A DNA stretch of 64,000 nucleotides from an uncultured Prochlorococcus sp. (lineage in GTDB: Bacteria; Cyanobacteriota; Cyanobacteriia; PCC-6307; Cyanobiaceae): assembly GCA_902589115.1 (NCBI GenBank), contig CACIRS010000004.1, positions 1 to 64,000 on the forward strand. The letters are read 5' to 3'. Shown piece after piece: positions 1 through 10,196 of the stretch. Position 1 is the stretch's first letter; the number at the start of each line of letters is the position of its first letter. The notes below the pieces were generated by a model. It did not search any database. It was not told where the DNA came from and was given only the letters and a program-made list of their open reading frames with translations. The translations under genes and the position numbers were made by a program.

Positions 1-2
1 AG

Positions 3-482
3 AGTAAAGGGCCAACAATAATAGATGAAGAAGGTGTGAAAACTAAACTTGGAGTGACTCCATTTAAAGTAGTAGATTTCAAGGCATTAACTGGAGATAG
101 TTCAGATAATATTCCTGGAGTAAAAGGGGTTGGGCCAAAAACTGCTATTAACCTGCTAAATGAAAATAATGATTTAGATGGTGTATATAAGACGCTTAAA
201 GAAGTTGAATTAGCAGGAGATAAAGCATCTAAGGGATGTATAAAAGGGTTGCTAAAAATAAAGCTTAGGGAGAGTCAGGAAAATGCTTATTTATCAAAAT
301 ATCTAGCAAGAATCATGCTGGATATTCCTCTCAATAAAGAGCCTAGGATGCAATTTGGCGAAGTAGATGAAAAAGGTTTAAAAGAGCGTTTAGAAGAACT
401 TGAATTAAATAGTTTGGTCAGACAGGTATCTGATTTTGTCAGAATATTTTCAGTTCAAAATTCCAATCTGAAAAAAAAATGA
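3..482 (+). CDS. polA: DNA polymerase I, 5'-3' exonuclease region (5' end outside window; frame ends in an A9 tract)
   Basis: Helix-hairpin-helix style DSSDNIPGVKGVGPKTA motif of the PolA 5' nuclease; in-frame upstream of the ORF-track ATG; terminates directly after AAAAAAAAATGA. Confidence 0.85.
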   Translation, partial: SKGPTIIDEEGVKTKLGVTPFKVVDFKALTGDSSDNIPGVKGVGPKTAINLLNENNDLDGVYKTLKEVELAGDKASKGCIKGLLKIKLRESQENAYLSKYLARIMLDIPLNKEPRMQFGEVDEKGLKERLEELELNSLVRQVSDFVRIFSVQNSNLKKK

Positions 483-2439
483 CTCAGCTTCAAAGGAATC
501 AAAAGAAATTAAAATTACTATTTCAGAAAAGGACATTGACCTTCCTCAAACCCTTGATGCTCAGCCTCCAAATCTAGATCCGATGTTAATACAAAATATA
601 GAAGATCTTGACTCTCTTATAAGGAAAATAGTTAAAAATTCAAACCCTAGTCAACCAATAGCTATAGACACAGAAACAACTGATCTAAATCCTTTTAAAG
701 CAGAGCTTGTAGGGATTGGGATATGTTGGGGCAGTGGTACTAATGACTTGGCTTATATTCCAATAGGTCATAATATAAGCAATAATTATAATCAGATACC
801 TTTAGAAGAAGTAATAAATAAATTATCTCCTTGGCTTAGCGACAAAAGGAAGCCAAAGGTTCTTCAGAATGCAAAGTATGATAGATTAATTTTTCTTAGA
901 CATGGTTTAACTTTAAAAGGCGTAATATTAGACACAATGTTAGCGGACTATATTATTGATCCAAATAGAAAACATAGCCTAGACGAGATTGCCAAAAGGG
1001 AGTTTGGATTTACACCTCAAGGCTTTAGTGACTTAGTAAAAAAAGGCGAAACATTTGCGGAAGTAGATATATTAAGTGCAAGTTTGTATTGTGGAATGGA
1101 TGTATATTTAACTAGAAAGATTGGAATATTACTAACTGAAGAATTGGAGCAAGAAAGTCCAAAGCTATTAAATCTTCTTAAAGAAATAGAGCAACCTTTA
1201 GAGCCTGTTCTTGCTCAGATGGAAGCAACTGGGATACGAATTGATGTACCTTATTTAAAAAAACTTTCGGCAGAGATTCAAGAAAGATTAATGAAAGTAG
1301 AAAAAAATGTGCACAATATTTCAGGTCAGTTATTTAACTTAGCTTCTCCTAAGCAACTAGGAGAAATATTATTTGAAACTCTTCAGTTAGATAGAAAAAA
1401 ATCCAGGAGGACAAAAACAGGTTGGAGTACAGATGTAAATGTACTTGAAAGATTAGAATCAGATCATGAGATAATACCTCTCATTATTGAACACAGAGTA
1501 CTAAGTAAACTATTAAGTACCTATGTTGATGCTCTTCCACAATTAGTTGAAGAAGAAACAAAAAGAGTGCACACAGATTTCAATCAAGCTGTAACTGCAA
1601 CTGGTCGTCTAAGTAGTAGTAATCCTAACCTTCAAAACATACCAATTCGTACAGAGTTTAGTAGGCAGATTCGAAAAGCATTCCTGCCAAAAGAAAATTG
1701 GAGCTTACTAAGTGCAGACTATTCGCAGATCGAATTAAGAATACTAGCCCATTTGTCAGGAGAAGAGTCACTTCAAGAAACCTATAAAAAGAAAGGGGAT
1801 GTTCACGCAATGACTGCAAAAATATTACTTGAAAAAGAATCAATATCTCTTGACGAAAGAAGGTTAGGGAAAACAATCAATTTTGGAGTCATCTATGGAA
1901 TGGGTGCACAAAGGCTTTCAAGATCAACTGGTATTAGCCAAGCAGAAGCTAAGCATTTTTTGAATCGCTACAAAGAAAGATATCCCAAAATTTTTGCTTT
2001 TCTAGAACTACAAGAAAGACTTGCACTAACTCAAGGATATGTCACAACAATTTTCGGAAGACGCAGACCTTTTAAGTTCAATCCAAATGGACTAGGCCGT
2101 CTACTAGGGAAGGACCCTTTTGAAATAGATCTGAATCTTGCTCGAAGAGGAGGTTTAGAAGCTCAACAGTTGCGTGCTGCAGCAAACGCCCCTATTCAGG
2201 GTTCTAGTGCAGATATCATCAAAATTGCAATGGTTGAACTTCAAAGAAAAATTGATGAAGAGAATCTTCCTGCTCATTTACTTTTACAAGTGCATGATGA
2301 ATTAGTTCTAGAAACTGATATACATGCTCTAAATCACATAAAAAATATCGTAGTCAATACCATGGAAAATGCTGTTTCACTTAGTGTCCCACTCTTAGTA
2401 GAGACTGGAGTGGGAGACAACTGGATGGAAGCGAAATAA
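481..2439 (+). CDS. polA: DNA polymerase I, 3'-5' exonuclease-like and polymerase domains (frame open from the A9 tract)
   Basis: IAIDTETTDL, LLSADYSQIELRILAHLSG, KTINFGVIYGMG, QVHDELVLE; frame is open back to the A9 tract at 471-479, +1 relative to the upstream polA frame. Confidence 0.88.
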   Translation, partial: DSASKESKEIKITISEKDIDLPQTLDAQPPNLDPMLIQNIEDLDSLIRKIVKNSNPSQPIAIDTETTDLNPFKAELVGIGICWGSGTNDLAYIPIGHNISNNYNQIPLEEVINKLSPWLSDKRKPKVLQNAKYDRLIFLRHGLTLKGVILDTMLADYIIDPNRKHSLDEIAKREFGFTPQGFSDLVKKGETFAEVDILSASLYCGMDVYLTRKIGILLTEELEQESPKLLNLLKEIEQPLEPVLAQMEATGIRIDVPYLKKLSAEIQERLMKVEKNVHNISGQLFNLASPKQLGEILFETLQLDRKKSRRTKTGWSTDVNVLERLESDHEIIPLIIEHRVLSKLLSTYVDALPQLVEEETKRVHTDFNQAVTATGRLSSSNPNLQNIPIRTEFSRQIRKAFLPKENWSLLSADYSQIELRILAHLSGEESLQETYKKKGDVHAMTAKILLEKESISLDERRLGKTINFGVIYGMGAQRLSRSTGISQAEAKHFLNRYKERYPKIFAFLELQERLALTQGYVTTIFGRRRPFKFNPNGLGRLLGKDPFEIDLNLARRGGLEAQQLRAAANAPIQGSSADIIKIAMVELQRKIDEENLPAHLLLQVHDELVLETDIHALNHIKNIVVNTMENAVSLSVPLLVETGVGDNWMEAK

Positions 2440-2488
2440 GTAAAAGGGAATATTTAGATCTAGCCTCATAGAAAGTTCTTCCCGATCT

Positions 2489-3985
2489 GTGTCCTTAAAG
2501 CTGTCAAATACACTGACTCGCCGAATAGAACTCTTCCGGCCTCTTTCTCCTCCAAAGGTAAGTATCTATTGTTGCGGGGTAACGGTATATGACCTCTGTC
2601 ACCTCGGTCATGCTCGAAGTTATATTGTCTGGGATGTTTTACGTAGATATCTAATTTGGCTTGGGTATCAAGTTACTTTCGTTCAAAATTTCACTGATAT
2701 AGACGACAAAATCCTTAATCGCGCCTTAAAAGAAAACTGCGAAATGAGAGATATAAGCGAAAAAAATATCATTGCTTTTCATCAAGATATGGACGCGCTA
2801 GGGATTCTCCGACCTGATCGAATGCCTCGTGCCACACAATGCTTAGATGGCATTCGCAATTTGATCGAAGAGTTAGTAGGGAAGGGTGTGGCCTATTCCA
2901 TAGATGGGAATGTCTATTTTGCTGTTATGAAAAACATGAAATATGGAAGATTAAGTGGACGCAATCTTGAAGATCAACAGCAAAATGCAGATGGTCGTTT
3001 AACTGATTCTGAAAGATCTAGCAAAAATAATTCTTTTGATTTTGCCCTCTGGAAAAAAGCGAAAAAAGGTGAACCTAGTTTCCCCTCTCCATGGGGGGAT
3101 GGGCGACCTGGTTGGCATATCGAATGCTCAGCAATGGTTCTAGAAGAACTAGGAGAAACTATCGATATTCATCTTGGAGGAGCTGATTTGATCTTCCCTC
3201 ATCATGAGAATGAAATCGCACAATCTGAATCAGCTACAGGCAAAGAACTAGCAAATTTTTGGCTGCACAACGGAATGGTGAATGTAGATGGACAGAAAAT
3301 GAGCAAGTCACTTGGTAACTTCACTACGATCAGGGCCTTATTAGAGAATGGCATTTCACCAATGACCGTAAGACTATTTGTCTTACAGGCTCACTATCGA
3401 AAACCTCTTGATTTTTCTTCTGAGGGGCTTAAAGCTGCCTCTTCGGGTTGGGCAGGTCTCAACAAATCTCTGTCCTTAGGGATAGTCCATTATAAGCTTC
3501 TTGGCTGGCCAAAATTAAATAGCAACTCTGCAGAAGTTGTGGGCCCCATTAATAGCAAACTTTCTGAGACATTAAATGAGCTGAATCAACGCTTTTCAAT
3601 TGCTATGGATGATGATCTCAATACATCAAGTGCCTTAGCCGTTCTTTTTGATCTTGCGAAACCTCTTCGATCAATTGCAAATCAATTAGATAGAGGGGAA
3701 GAAATTCAATTCGAGGACTTGGAAGGAGATAACTTATACAGTCGTTGGCAATTACTTCTAAACCTGGCGGGGGTTCTTGGGTTAAAACCTGAGGGCAATC
3801 TCAATGTATCTAGCAAAGACTGTGCATTAACTCAGGAAGATATTTCGACTGCCATTCAAAGGCGTAAGGAAGCCAAGCTATCAAAGGACTTTGAAAAAGC
3901 CGATCAAATTCGAAAAGAGTTAAATGATATAGGAATTGAGTTAATAGATAAGCCAGGAGGTATTACGGAATGGCTTTATAAATAA
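2489..3985 (+). CDS. cysS: cysteinyl-tRNA synthetase (GTG start)
   Basis: [28 protein letters not shown] (KMSKS) motifs. Confidence 0.95.
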   Translation: MSLKLSNTLTRRIELFRPLSPPKVSIYCCGVTVYDLCHLGHARSYIVWDVLRRYLIWLGYQVTFVQNFTDIDDKILNRALKENCEMRDISEKNIIAFHQDMDALGILRPDRMPRATQCLDGIRNLIEELVGKGVAYSIDGNVYFAVMKNMKYGRLSGRNLEDQQQNADGRLTDSERSSKNNSFDFALWKKAKKGEPSFPSPWGDGRPGWHIECSAMVLEELGETIDIHLGGADLIFPHHENEIAQSESATGKELANFWLHNGMVNVDGQKMSKSLGNFTTIRALLENGISPMTVRLFVLQAHYRKPLDFSSEGLKAASSGWAGLNKSLSLGIVHYKLLGWPKLNSNSAEVVGPINSKLSETLNELNQRFSIAMDDDLNTSSALAVLFDLAKPLRSIANQLDRGEEIQFEDLEGDNLYSRWQLLLNLAGVLGLKPEGNLNVSSKDCALTQEDISTAIQRRKEAKLSKDFEKADQIRKELNDIGIELIDKPGGITEWLYK

Positions 3986-4023
3986 TTAGAGATATAAAAA
4001 TAACGATTATTGGTCTTTAATAA

Positions 4024-5358
4024 TTAACTTGCTGTCCAATTTGACATTAAATCTATAAGACTAACTATCAAACCAAAAGCAATTACGGGAGGGGATACCC
4101 AACGAAGCATAAATTTAAGAGTGCCTCGAATAATTTCAGGGGTATTAGAACCTGCCAGATCTTCATCAAAACGTCTTGGGATAACCCAACCAAGCAAAAT
4201 AGACAAAAGTAGTCCTCCAAAAATCAGGAGAATCCCTCCAAAAACAGCATCCATTTTCCCTAAAATATTCAGATCTAAAGCGGAAGGTAACCCGACAAGA
4301 AAAACCAAAAAAGTAGCCGTCCAAACAGCTTGATTTCTTCTCCAACCAAATCTATCCATAATTGATGCCACAGGAACCTCTAACAAGGAAACAGAAGAGG
4401 TAATTGCAGCTATATAAGCAAGAGCAAAAAACAAAACTGCAACCACTCTTCCGCTTAATCCAAGTGCTGACAAACCAGTAGGTAGAGAAATAAATAAAGT
4501 ACCTACTGTGGAACTTGAAATCACATCACTAAGTCCAAAGCTCATTACGACTGGAAATGTGACCATCCCTGCTAATAAACCCACTGTGGTATCGATACCA
4601 ACTACAGCAACCGCCTCACGAGGCAATTTATTACGACGGTCTAAATAAGCTGAATAGGCCAAAATACATCCAATCCCAGTTCCTATTGAAAAGAAAGCCT
4701 GTGTAAAGGCATTTCGAACAGTTGTTGGATTGAAAAGTTGATTCGTATCCCAACGCAAAAGAAAAGTTCGATATCCTTCCCAAGCGCCTGGGAGAGTGGA
4801 TGCCCATATAGCAAGACCTAATAACAAAACGAGTAATAAAGGCATACACCACCTACTAAGACGTTCAATACCTCCTCTTATCCCAGCAGATACAACCAAT
4901 GCAGTAAGAACAAGGCTCAAAAGTTGGCCTATCAAAACGCTTTCACCTGTGCTAACTGCACCAAAAAACTCCTTTGCTTCCACCATGTTGGTAGGCAATC
5001 CAAACAACAACGAATGAAAAAATGTGTGAGCAGTCCATCCCATCAAGACCGCATAAAAAGCCAGAATTCCTATTGCTGCTAGCAAAAAAAGCCAACCCAT
5101 TGGTTGCCAACGAGATCCTCCAAAAGCTCTTGGAGCACTAATAGGACTTTTCCCTGTACTTCGCCCTAGAACCATTTCAGCCACTAAGACAGGCAAGCAA
5201 ACCGTTGAGACAATTAATATATAAATCAACAAAAAGGCTGCTCCCCCTCCCTGAGAAGCTCTATAAGCAAAACCCCACAGATTCCCCAAACCAACTGCGC
5301 TGCCAGCAGCTGCAAGCACGAAACCCGTTCCAGATTGCCATTGTTCTTTTGCCGCCAT
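4024..5358 (-). CDS. sodium-dependent (SNF/NSS family) transporter
   Basis: N-terminal AAAGSAVGLGNLWGFAY signature, about 11-12 hydrophobic segments. Confidence 0.88.
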   Translation of the reverse strand: MAAKEQWQSGTGFVLAAAGSAVGLGNLWGFAYRASQGGGAAFLLIYILIVSTVCLPVLVAEMVLGRSTGKSPISAPRAFGGSRWQPMGWLFLLAAIGILAFYAVLMGWTAHTFFHSLLFGLPTNMVEAKEFFGAVSTGESVLIGQLLSLVLTALVVSAGIRGGIERLSRWCMPLLLVLLLGLAIWASTLPGAWEGYRTFLLRWDTNQLFNPTTVRNAFTQAFFSIGTGIGCILAYSAYLDRRNKLPREAVAVVGIDTTVGLLAGMVTFPVVMSFGLSDVISSSTVGTLFISLPTGLSALGLSGRVVAVLFFALAYIAAITSSVSLLEVPVASIMDRFGWRRNQAVWTATFLVFLVGLPSALDLNILGKMDAVFGGILLIFGGLLLSILLGWVIPRRFDEDLAGSNTPEIIRGTLKFMLRWVSPPVIAFGLIVSLIDLMSNWTAS

Positions 5359-5455
5359 TAAAAAATCCTCTTTTCTAACTCCACTTAGTCAATGGAGACA
5401 ATTTCTCTGAGATTAATCCCTATGATGGGAGACTGGTAAAAGCTTCTTAAAGAGC

Positions 5456-6688
5456 GTGAAAGCCATTAGTGTCCTAGGGTCAACCGGTTCTATAGGCACC
5501 CAAACTCTTGAAATCGTTCAAGAGTTCCCTAATCAATTCAAGGTAGTTGCACTGACAGCAGGGAAAAATTTGCCTTTGCTGATTGAACAAGTTCAATCCC
5601 ATAACCCTGAAATAGTTGCTCTTGCTGATAAATCTCTCTTGCCAGAGCTACAAGAAAACTTAAGCGATCTTTATAAGATAAAAAAACTAAAAAAGATTCC
5701 ATATTTAACTGGTGGAGTTGAAGGCTTAAACGAAGCTGCTTCATGGAATCAAGCAGATTTAGTAGTAACGGGAATAGTCGGATGTGCAGGATTGCTGCCA
5801 ACTTTGGCAGCAATTAAATCAGGGAAGGATCTTGCATTAGCCAACAAAGAAACGCTTATTGCTGCAGGCCCTGTGGTTTTGCCTGAGTTAAAAAAAACTG
5901 GCAGTAGATTACTACCTGCTGATTCTGAACACTCTGCAATTTTTCAATGTTTACAAGGAACCCCTCTTGCAAAGAATGCTTCTTTATCAACAGGAATTCC
6001 TACTCCAGGGTTACAGCGCATTCAACTAACTGCTTCAGGAGGAGCATTTCGCGACTGGTCAACAGAAGATCTAAAAAAAGCAACAGTTAAAGATGCAACT
6101 AGTCATCCAAATTGGAGTATGGGAAAAAAAATTACTGTTGATTCTGCAACACTTATGAATAAAGGCCTAGAAGTCATTGAGGCACATTACCTTTTCGGTT
6201 TAGATTATGAAAATATAGAAATAGTTATTCATCCTCAAAGTATTATTCATTCAATGATTGAATTAGCTGATTCTTCTGTACTAGCTCAACTGGGTTGGCC
6301 GGATATGAAACTTCCAATTCTTTATTGCATGAGCTGGCCAAACAGGCTTAAAACTCCTTGGAAAAGATTAAACTTGGCACAAATAGGCGAACTAAATTTT
6401 CGAAATCCAGATACCGAAAAATATCCATGCATGAATCTGGCTTATTCCGCAGGCAAATTAGGCGGAACTATGCCTGCTGTTCTTAATGCTGCTAATGAAG
6501 AAGCTGTTGCACAATTCTTGGCAGAAAAAATCAGTTTTCTGAATATTCCAAAGTTAATAGAATCCGCATGTGAAGCACACAAAAATGATCTGAAAACAAA
6601 TCCAAATCTTGATGATGTATTAATAATAGACAAATGGGCACGAAGGAATGTAAAAGAGCAAGTAGAAAAAAATCAAAAATCTCTATAG
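5456..6688 (+). CDS. dxr: 1-deoxy-D-xylulose 5-phosphate reductoisomerase (GTG start)
   Basis: [51 protein letters not shown] motifs. Confidence 0.95.
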   Translation: MKAISVLGSTGSIGTQTLEIVQEFPNQFKVVALTAGKNLPLLIEQVQSHNPEIVALADKSLLPELQENLSDLYKIKKLKKIPYLTGGVEGLNEAASWNQADLVVTGIVGCAGLLPTLAAIKSGKDLALANKETLIAAGPVVLPELKKTGSRLLPADSEHSAIFQCLQGTPLAKNASLSTGIPTPGLQRIQLTASGGAFRDWSTEDLKKATVKDATSHPNWSMGKKITVDSATLMNKGLEVIEAHYLFGLDYENIEIVIHPQSIIHSMIELADSSVLAQLGWPDMKLPILYCMSWPNRLKTPWKRLNLAQIGELNFRNPDTEKYPCMNLAYSAGKLGGTMPAVLNAANEEAVAQFLAEKISFLNIPKLIESACEAHKNDLKTNPNLDDVLIIDKWARRNVKEQVEKNQKSL

Positions 6689-6703
6689 ATCAAAATATGT
6701 AGA

Positions 6704-7039
6704 ATGATACAAAAAGTCAGCCATCATATGCTTCTATGTGCAACATCAGAAAAGTCTTCATGTTGCTCGTATTCAATTGGTTCACATAGTTGGAACAGGC
6801 TAAAGGGAATAGTCAAAGAGCTTAAATTAGATGACCCAAAAAGAGAGCAAGGAATTGTCCTTAGGAGCAAGGTGGACTGTTTAAGGGTATGCAAAAGAGG
6901 CCCGATTTTGCTCATATGGCCAGATGGTATATGGTACGAAAAAGTTACATCAAAACGAATAGAAATAATCATCAAAGAACATATTATGAAGGGGAGACCG
7001 ATTGAAGAATGGGTCATCAAAAGGACTCCTAATAGCTAA
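6704..7039 (+). CDS. (2Fe-2S) ferredoxin, thioredoxin-like fold
   Basis: Cys pattern ...SCCSYS...DCLRVCKRGPILLIWPDGIWY typical of the family. Confidence 0.75.
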   Translation: MIQKVSHHMLLCATSEKSSCCSYSIGSHSWNRLKGIVKELKLDDPKREQGIVLRSKVDCLRVCKRGPILLIWPDGIWYEKVTSKRIEIIIKEHIMKGRPIEEWVIKRTPNS

Positions 7040-7072
7040 GATATTGTTGGGTACTTTTAAAATGCTTACTAT

Positions 7073-7213
7073 TCAATCTTCCTGTCTATCCCATGGCTCT
7101 TCCAAACCTTTGGATGGAGGTCCAAAAGATAAATAGACACCTAAGCCAGTAAGAAATAAAACCCCTAATAGTAAAAATATAGTCAATAGGAAGGCTGGAT
7201 TAGATGAATCCAT
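7073..7213 (-). CDS. psbN: photosystem II protein PsbN (46 aa; absent from ORF track)
   Basis: Translated by eye: MDSSNPAFLLTIFLLGVLFLTGLGVYLSFGPPSKGLEEPWDRQED with the PsbN hallmark YLSFGPPSK-L--P---ED. Confidence 0.9.
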   Translation of the reverse strand: MDSSNPAFLLTIFLLLGVLFLTGLGVYLSFGPPSKGLEEPWDRQED

Positions 7214-7331
7214 TACATGATTTTAATTAATACTAAAAATTAACCTATATATATAGTCAGAGAAAAAATTCTCTACAAAATTGAGATTGAATTTATACTC
7301 CAATACAGCACTAATACAAGAACTAGAGATA

Positions 7332-8465
7332 TCAGATGAGACGTTTAAGATCTTCACTTAGTTTTGACAACCATTTTTCAACCAATTGATCGCCCCAACA
7401 TCCATTTAGCCCATGAAAGCCATTATGACCTCCTTTATTAGTAATTACTACTTTAATTGCCGAATAATCAAAAGAAGAAAGCTTTTCTGAAAGTTTTATC
7501 GCAGCGTGAACTGGAACCCAGGGATCATCCTGAGAATGCAATAGAAGGGTTGGAGGCAATCTCTTATAGGATGAACTAATCTTATAAAGTGGCGACGCTT
7601 TTTTATAATAATCATCTACATTTTTATATCCCCAACGAGGCGCAGTTATTGAAGCGTCAAACTCGAAAATAGACTTTATCGAAGGCCTAAAAAAATTACC
7701 AGATTTCAAAAAGGTTTCTTCTTTTATTGATAAGCCTATTTTATCTTCAAGTGTTTGCTTAACCAACCTTTTCAATAACCAATATTGATAGAATTTATTC
7801 CTAAATCTTTCTATAGATTTACTGCATGCCAAAAGATCTAAAGGGCTGCTAGTACAGACTAAACCATCTATCAAGTGTTTATTATTTTTACTATTAGATT
7901 GTGTCAAAAGGCAAGCATTTAATAGGATCGTACCTCCAAGAGATATGCCAACTCCAAACAAAGGAATTGGATTATTACTAATTCCTTGCCTAGCACTAAT
8001 TTCTTTGCATAAAGCTCTAGCTTTTATAAATACCCCCTCCAAATCACTTGTACAATCGGCCGCATAAGTACCTCCAACAGAAGTTCTTGAAAGATCAGCA
8101 CCTCTTAAATTAATTTTCAAAACTGCAAAACCTGCATTTCTTAAATTAAATGCCATTCTTCTAAGCCCCTGACGTTTAACAGATCCTCCTAATCCATGCA
8201 AAATCACAACCAAGCCTTTAACTGTAATTTCAATAGAAGGTCTGCCAAGTAACGTAATCAATAAACCATTTTGATCTTTACCTCCTGGCTTTTCAGAAAT
8301 AGGAATTTCTATAATTTCTTCAGGAGCTTCTAATAATGGTTCTTGCCTAAACGTGTCCCGTAGAGTTTGTAGATCTCCACCTATCCAAGGCAAACGTTCT
8401 TGAAAAGGTTGTATTCCAAGCTGATTAAGTAGCTTGGAAGATGTCGCCTCATCCCCTTCTTCCAA
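7332..8465 (-). CDS. alpha/beta hydrolase, YheT-like
   Basis: VILHGLGGS, GVGISLGGTILLN nucleophile elbow, C-terminal GGHNGFHG. Confidence 0.8.
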   Translation of the reverse strand: MEEGDEATSSKLLNQLGIQPFQERLPWIGGDLQTLRDTFRQEPLLEAPEEIIEIPISEKPGGKDQNGLLITLLGRPSIEITVKGLVVILHGLGGSVKRQGLRRMAFNLRNAGFAVLKINLRGADLSRTSVGGTYAADCTSDLEGVFIKARALCKEISARQGISNNPIPLFGVGISLGGTILLNACLLTQSNSKNNKHLIDGLVCTSSPLDLLACSKSIERFRNKFYQYWLLKRLVKQTLEDKIGLSIKEETFLKSGNFFRPSIKSIFEFDASITAPRWGYKNVDDYYKKASPLYKISSSYKRLPPTLLLHSQDDPWVPVHAAIKLSEKLSSFDYSAIKVVITNKGGHNGFHGLNGCWGDQLVEKWLSKLSEDLKRLI

Positions 8466-9891
8466 CTCCTAACTCCTTAAGCTCAACAAGAAGGTCACCT
8501 AAAACTTTTTTAGCATCACCAAAGACCATAGAAGTATTTGGGAGTTCAAATAAATCATTCTTAATTCCTGAATACCCAGAACTCATACTTCTTTTCACAA
8601 CAAAAACAGTTTTTGATTCCTGTACATTTAGTACAGGCATTCCATATAAAGGCGACTCAGGATCATTTTTAGCTTGCGGATTTACTACATCATTTGCACC
8701 TAATACAAGAACTACATCGGTAGCAGGAAATTCAGAGTTAATTTCATCCATCTCTTTTAATTGTTCATAAGGTACATCCGCCTCAGCAAGCAAAACATTC
8801 ATATGTCCAGGCATTCTTCCTGCTACTGGGTGAATTGCATAATTAACTTCTATTCCACCTGCCTCTAAAACCCGACTAACTTCTCTCAAAGTATGTTGAG
8901 CCTGAGCTACAGCGAGGCCATAACCTGGAACAAAAATAACTCGCTCCGCCGCCTCAAGAGTTAAAGCACATTCTTCAGTACTGCAACTAGTAATACTTGA
9001 ATACTCGCTGGGAGACTTAGTTGCAGAAACAGAAGAACCAAGTGAGCCCCCAAATAACACCGACAAAAGAGATCTATTCATGCCCTTACACATGACATTA
9101 GTCAAGATCAATCCTGCGGCACCAACCATTGCACCAGCAACAATTAACAGTTGGCTCCCTATAACAAATCCTGCCGCTGCTGCTGCCACACCTGAATAAC
9201 TATTTAGGAGCGAAATAACAACCGGCATATCAGCTCCACCGATTGGCAATGTCACCCCAATTCCTAAAAGAGTTGAAGAAACAACTAACAACCAAAGGCC
9301 ATCAGAGTTTGCATTAGCAAATATTTGGAAAGCAGCAATAAAAGAAACAACTCCAATTGAAATATTGATCAAGTGTCTTAATTTGCTTTGCGTCCATGCA
9401 GGAGTAGAAAGCCACCCCTGCAATTTAGCCATAGCAACTATAGATCCACTAAAGGTAATTGCACCTACAAAAACGGAAACAGCAATAGAGATTGGCTCAA
9501 TAAAATTATTAACAAAGTTAACTTCTTGTGAACTATCAAGAGGGAAAATTGCTACTGCTATTGCAACCAATAAAGATGACATACCACCGCAGCCATTAAA
9601 CAAAGCTACCGTTTCTGGCATTGCAGTCATAGGGACTTGTTTAGCAATTACAAACCCCAATAATCCACCAACAGATGTGCCGACAATGATCCATAACCAA
9701 GCATTTATTGAGATCCCTACATCACCTAAAGAACTAATCAAAACACCTAAAGCTGCCAAACCCATTGCTATTGCAGCTAGACGATTAGCTTGCCTCGCCG
9801 AACGAACTTTTGATAACCCTTTAATACCCAAAGCGAGCAACAATACTGCGAGTAAATCAATGGTGAATTTCAGGATAGTAAAAGTATTCAT
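8449..9891 (-). CDS. pntB: NAD(P) transhydrogenase subunit beta
   Basis: VIFVPGYGLAVAQAQHTLREV, ADVPYEQLKEMDEIN, VLGANDVVNPQA. Confidence 0.93.
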   Translation of the reverse strand: MNTFTILKFTIDLLAVLLLALGIKGLSKVRSARQANRLAAIAMGLAALGVLISSLGDVGISINAWLWIIVGTSVGGLLGFVIAKQVPMTAMPETVALFNGCGGMSSLLVAIAVAIFPLDSSQEVNFVNNFIEPISIAVSVFVGAITFSGSIVAMAKLQGWLSTPAWTQSKLRHLINISIGVVSFIAAFQIFANANSDGLWLLVVSSTLLGIGVTLPIGGADMPVVISLLNSYSGVAAAAAGFVIGSQLLIVAGAMVGAAGLILTNVMCKGMNRSLLSVLFGGSLGSSVSATKSPSEYSSITSCSTEECALTLEAAERVIFVPGYGLAVAQAQHTLREVSRVLEAGGIEVNYAIHPVAGRMPGHMNVLLAEADVPYEQLKEMDEINSEFPATDVVLVLGANDVVNPQAKNDPESPLYGMPVLNVQESKTVFVVKRSMSSGYSGIKNDLFELPNTSMVFGDAKKVLGDLLVELKELGVGRRG

Positions 9892-10196
9892 TTGTGATTA
9901 ACCTTGTTTTTTTGGGATTTCCTACTAAACATTCCAAGCATTCGGTCCGTAACAAAAAAACCACCTATTACATTGAACAAAGCAAACCCTAGAGATATTG
10001 ATCCAATTATCAATAAAGGAAGATTATCGTTGGATTTAATTATTAAAGTTAGAGCTGCAAGCATAGTGATACCTGATATCGCATTTGCACCACTCATTAA
10101 AGGCGTATGCAGAGTAGGAGGGACTTTGCCTATTAACTCCAAACCCAGAAGACTTCCCAAGAGAAGAACCCATAACGCTTCTGTGATAAATGACAT
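9888..10196 (-). CDS. pntA-2: NAD(P) transhydrogenase subunit alpha, part 2 (membrane)
   Basis: LIGKVPPTLHTPLMSGANAISGI motif. Confidence 0.92.
   Translation of the reverse strand: MSFITEALWVLLLGSLLGLELIGKVPPTLHTPLMSGANAISGITMLAALTLIIKSNDNLPLLIIGSISLGFALFNVIGGFFVTDRMLGMFSRKSQKNKVNHK

Noticed and set aside
9365-9901. Long plus-strand ORF antisense to pntB (178 aa)
   Set aside because: Low-complexity shadow of pntB codons; same reasoning applies to the ORFs at 1658-1876, 4121-4333, 4631-4852, 5538-5813, 6442-6633, 6724-7020, 9904-10203, 34601-34921, 38290-38565 and similar.
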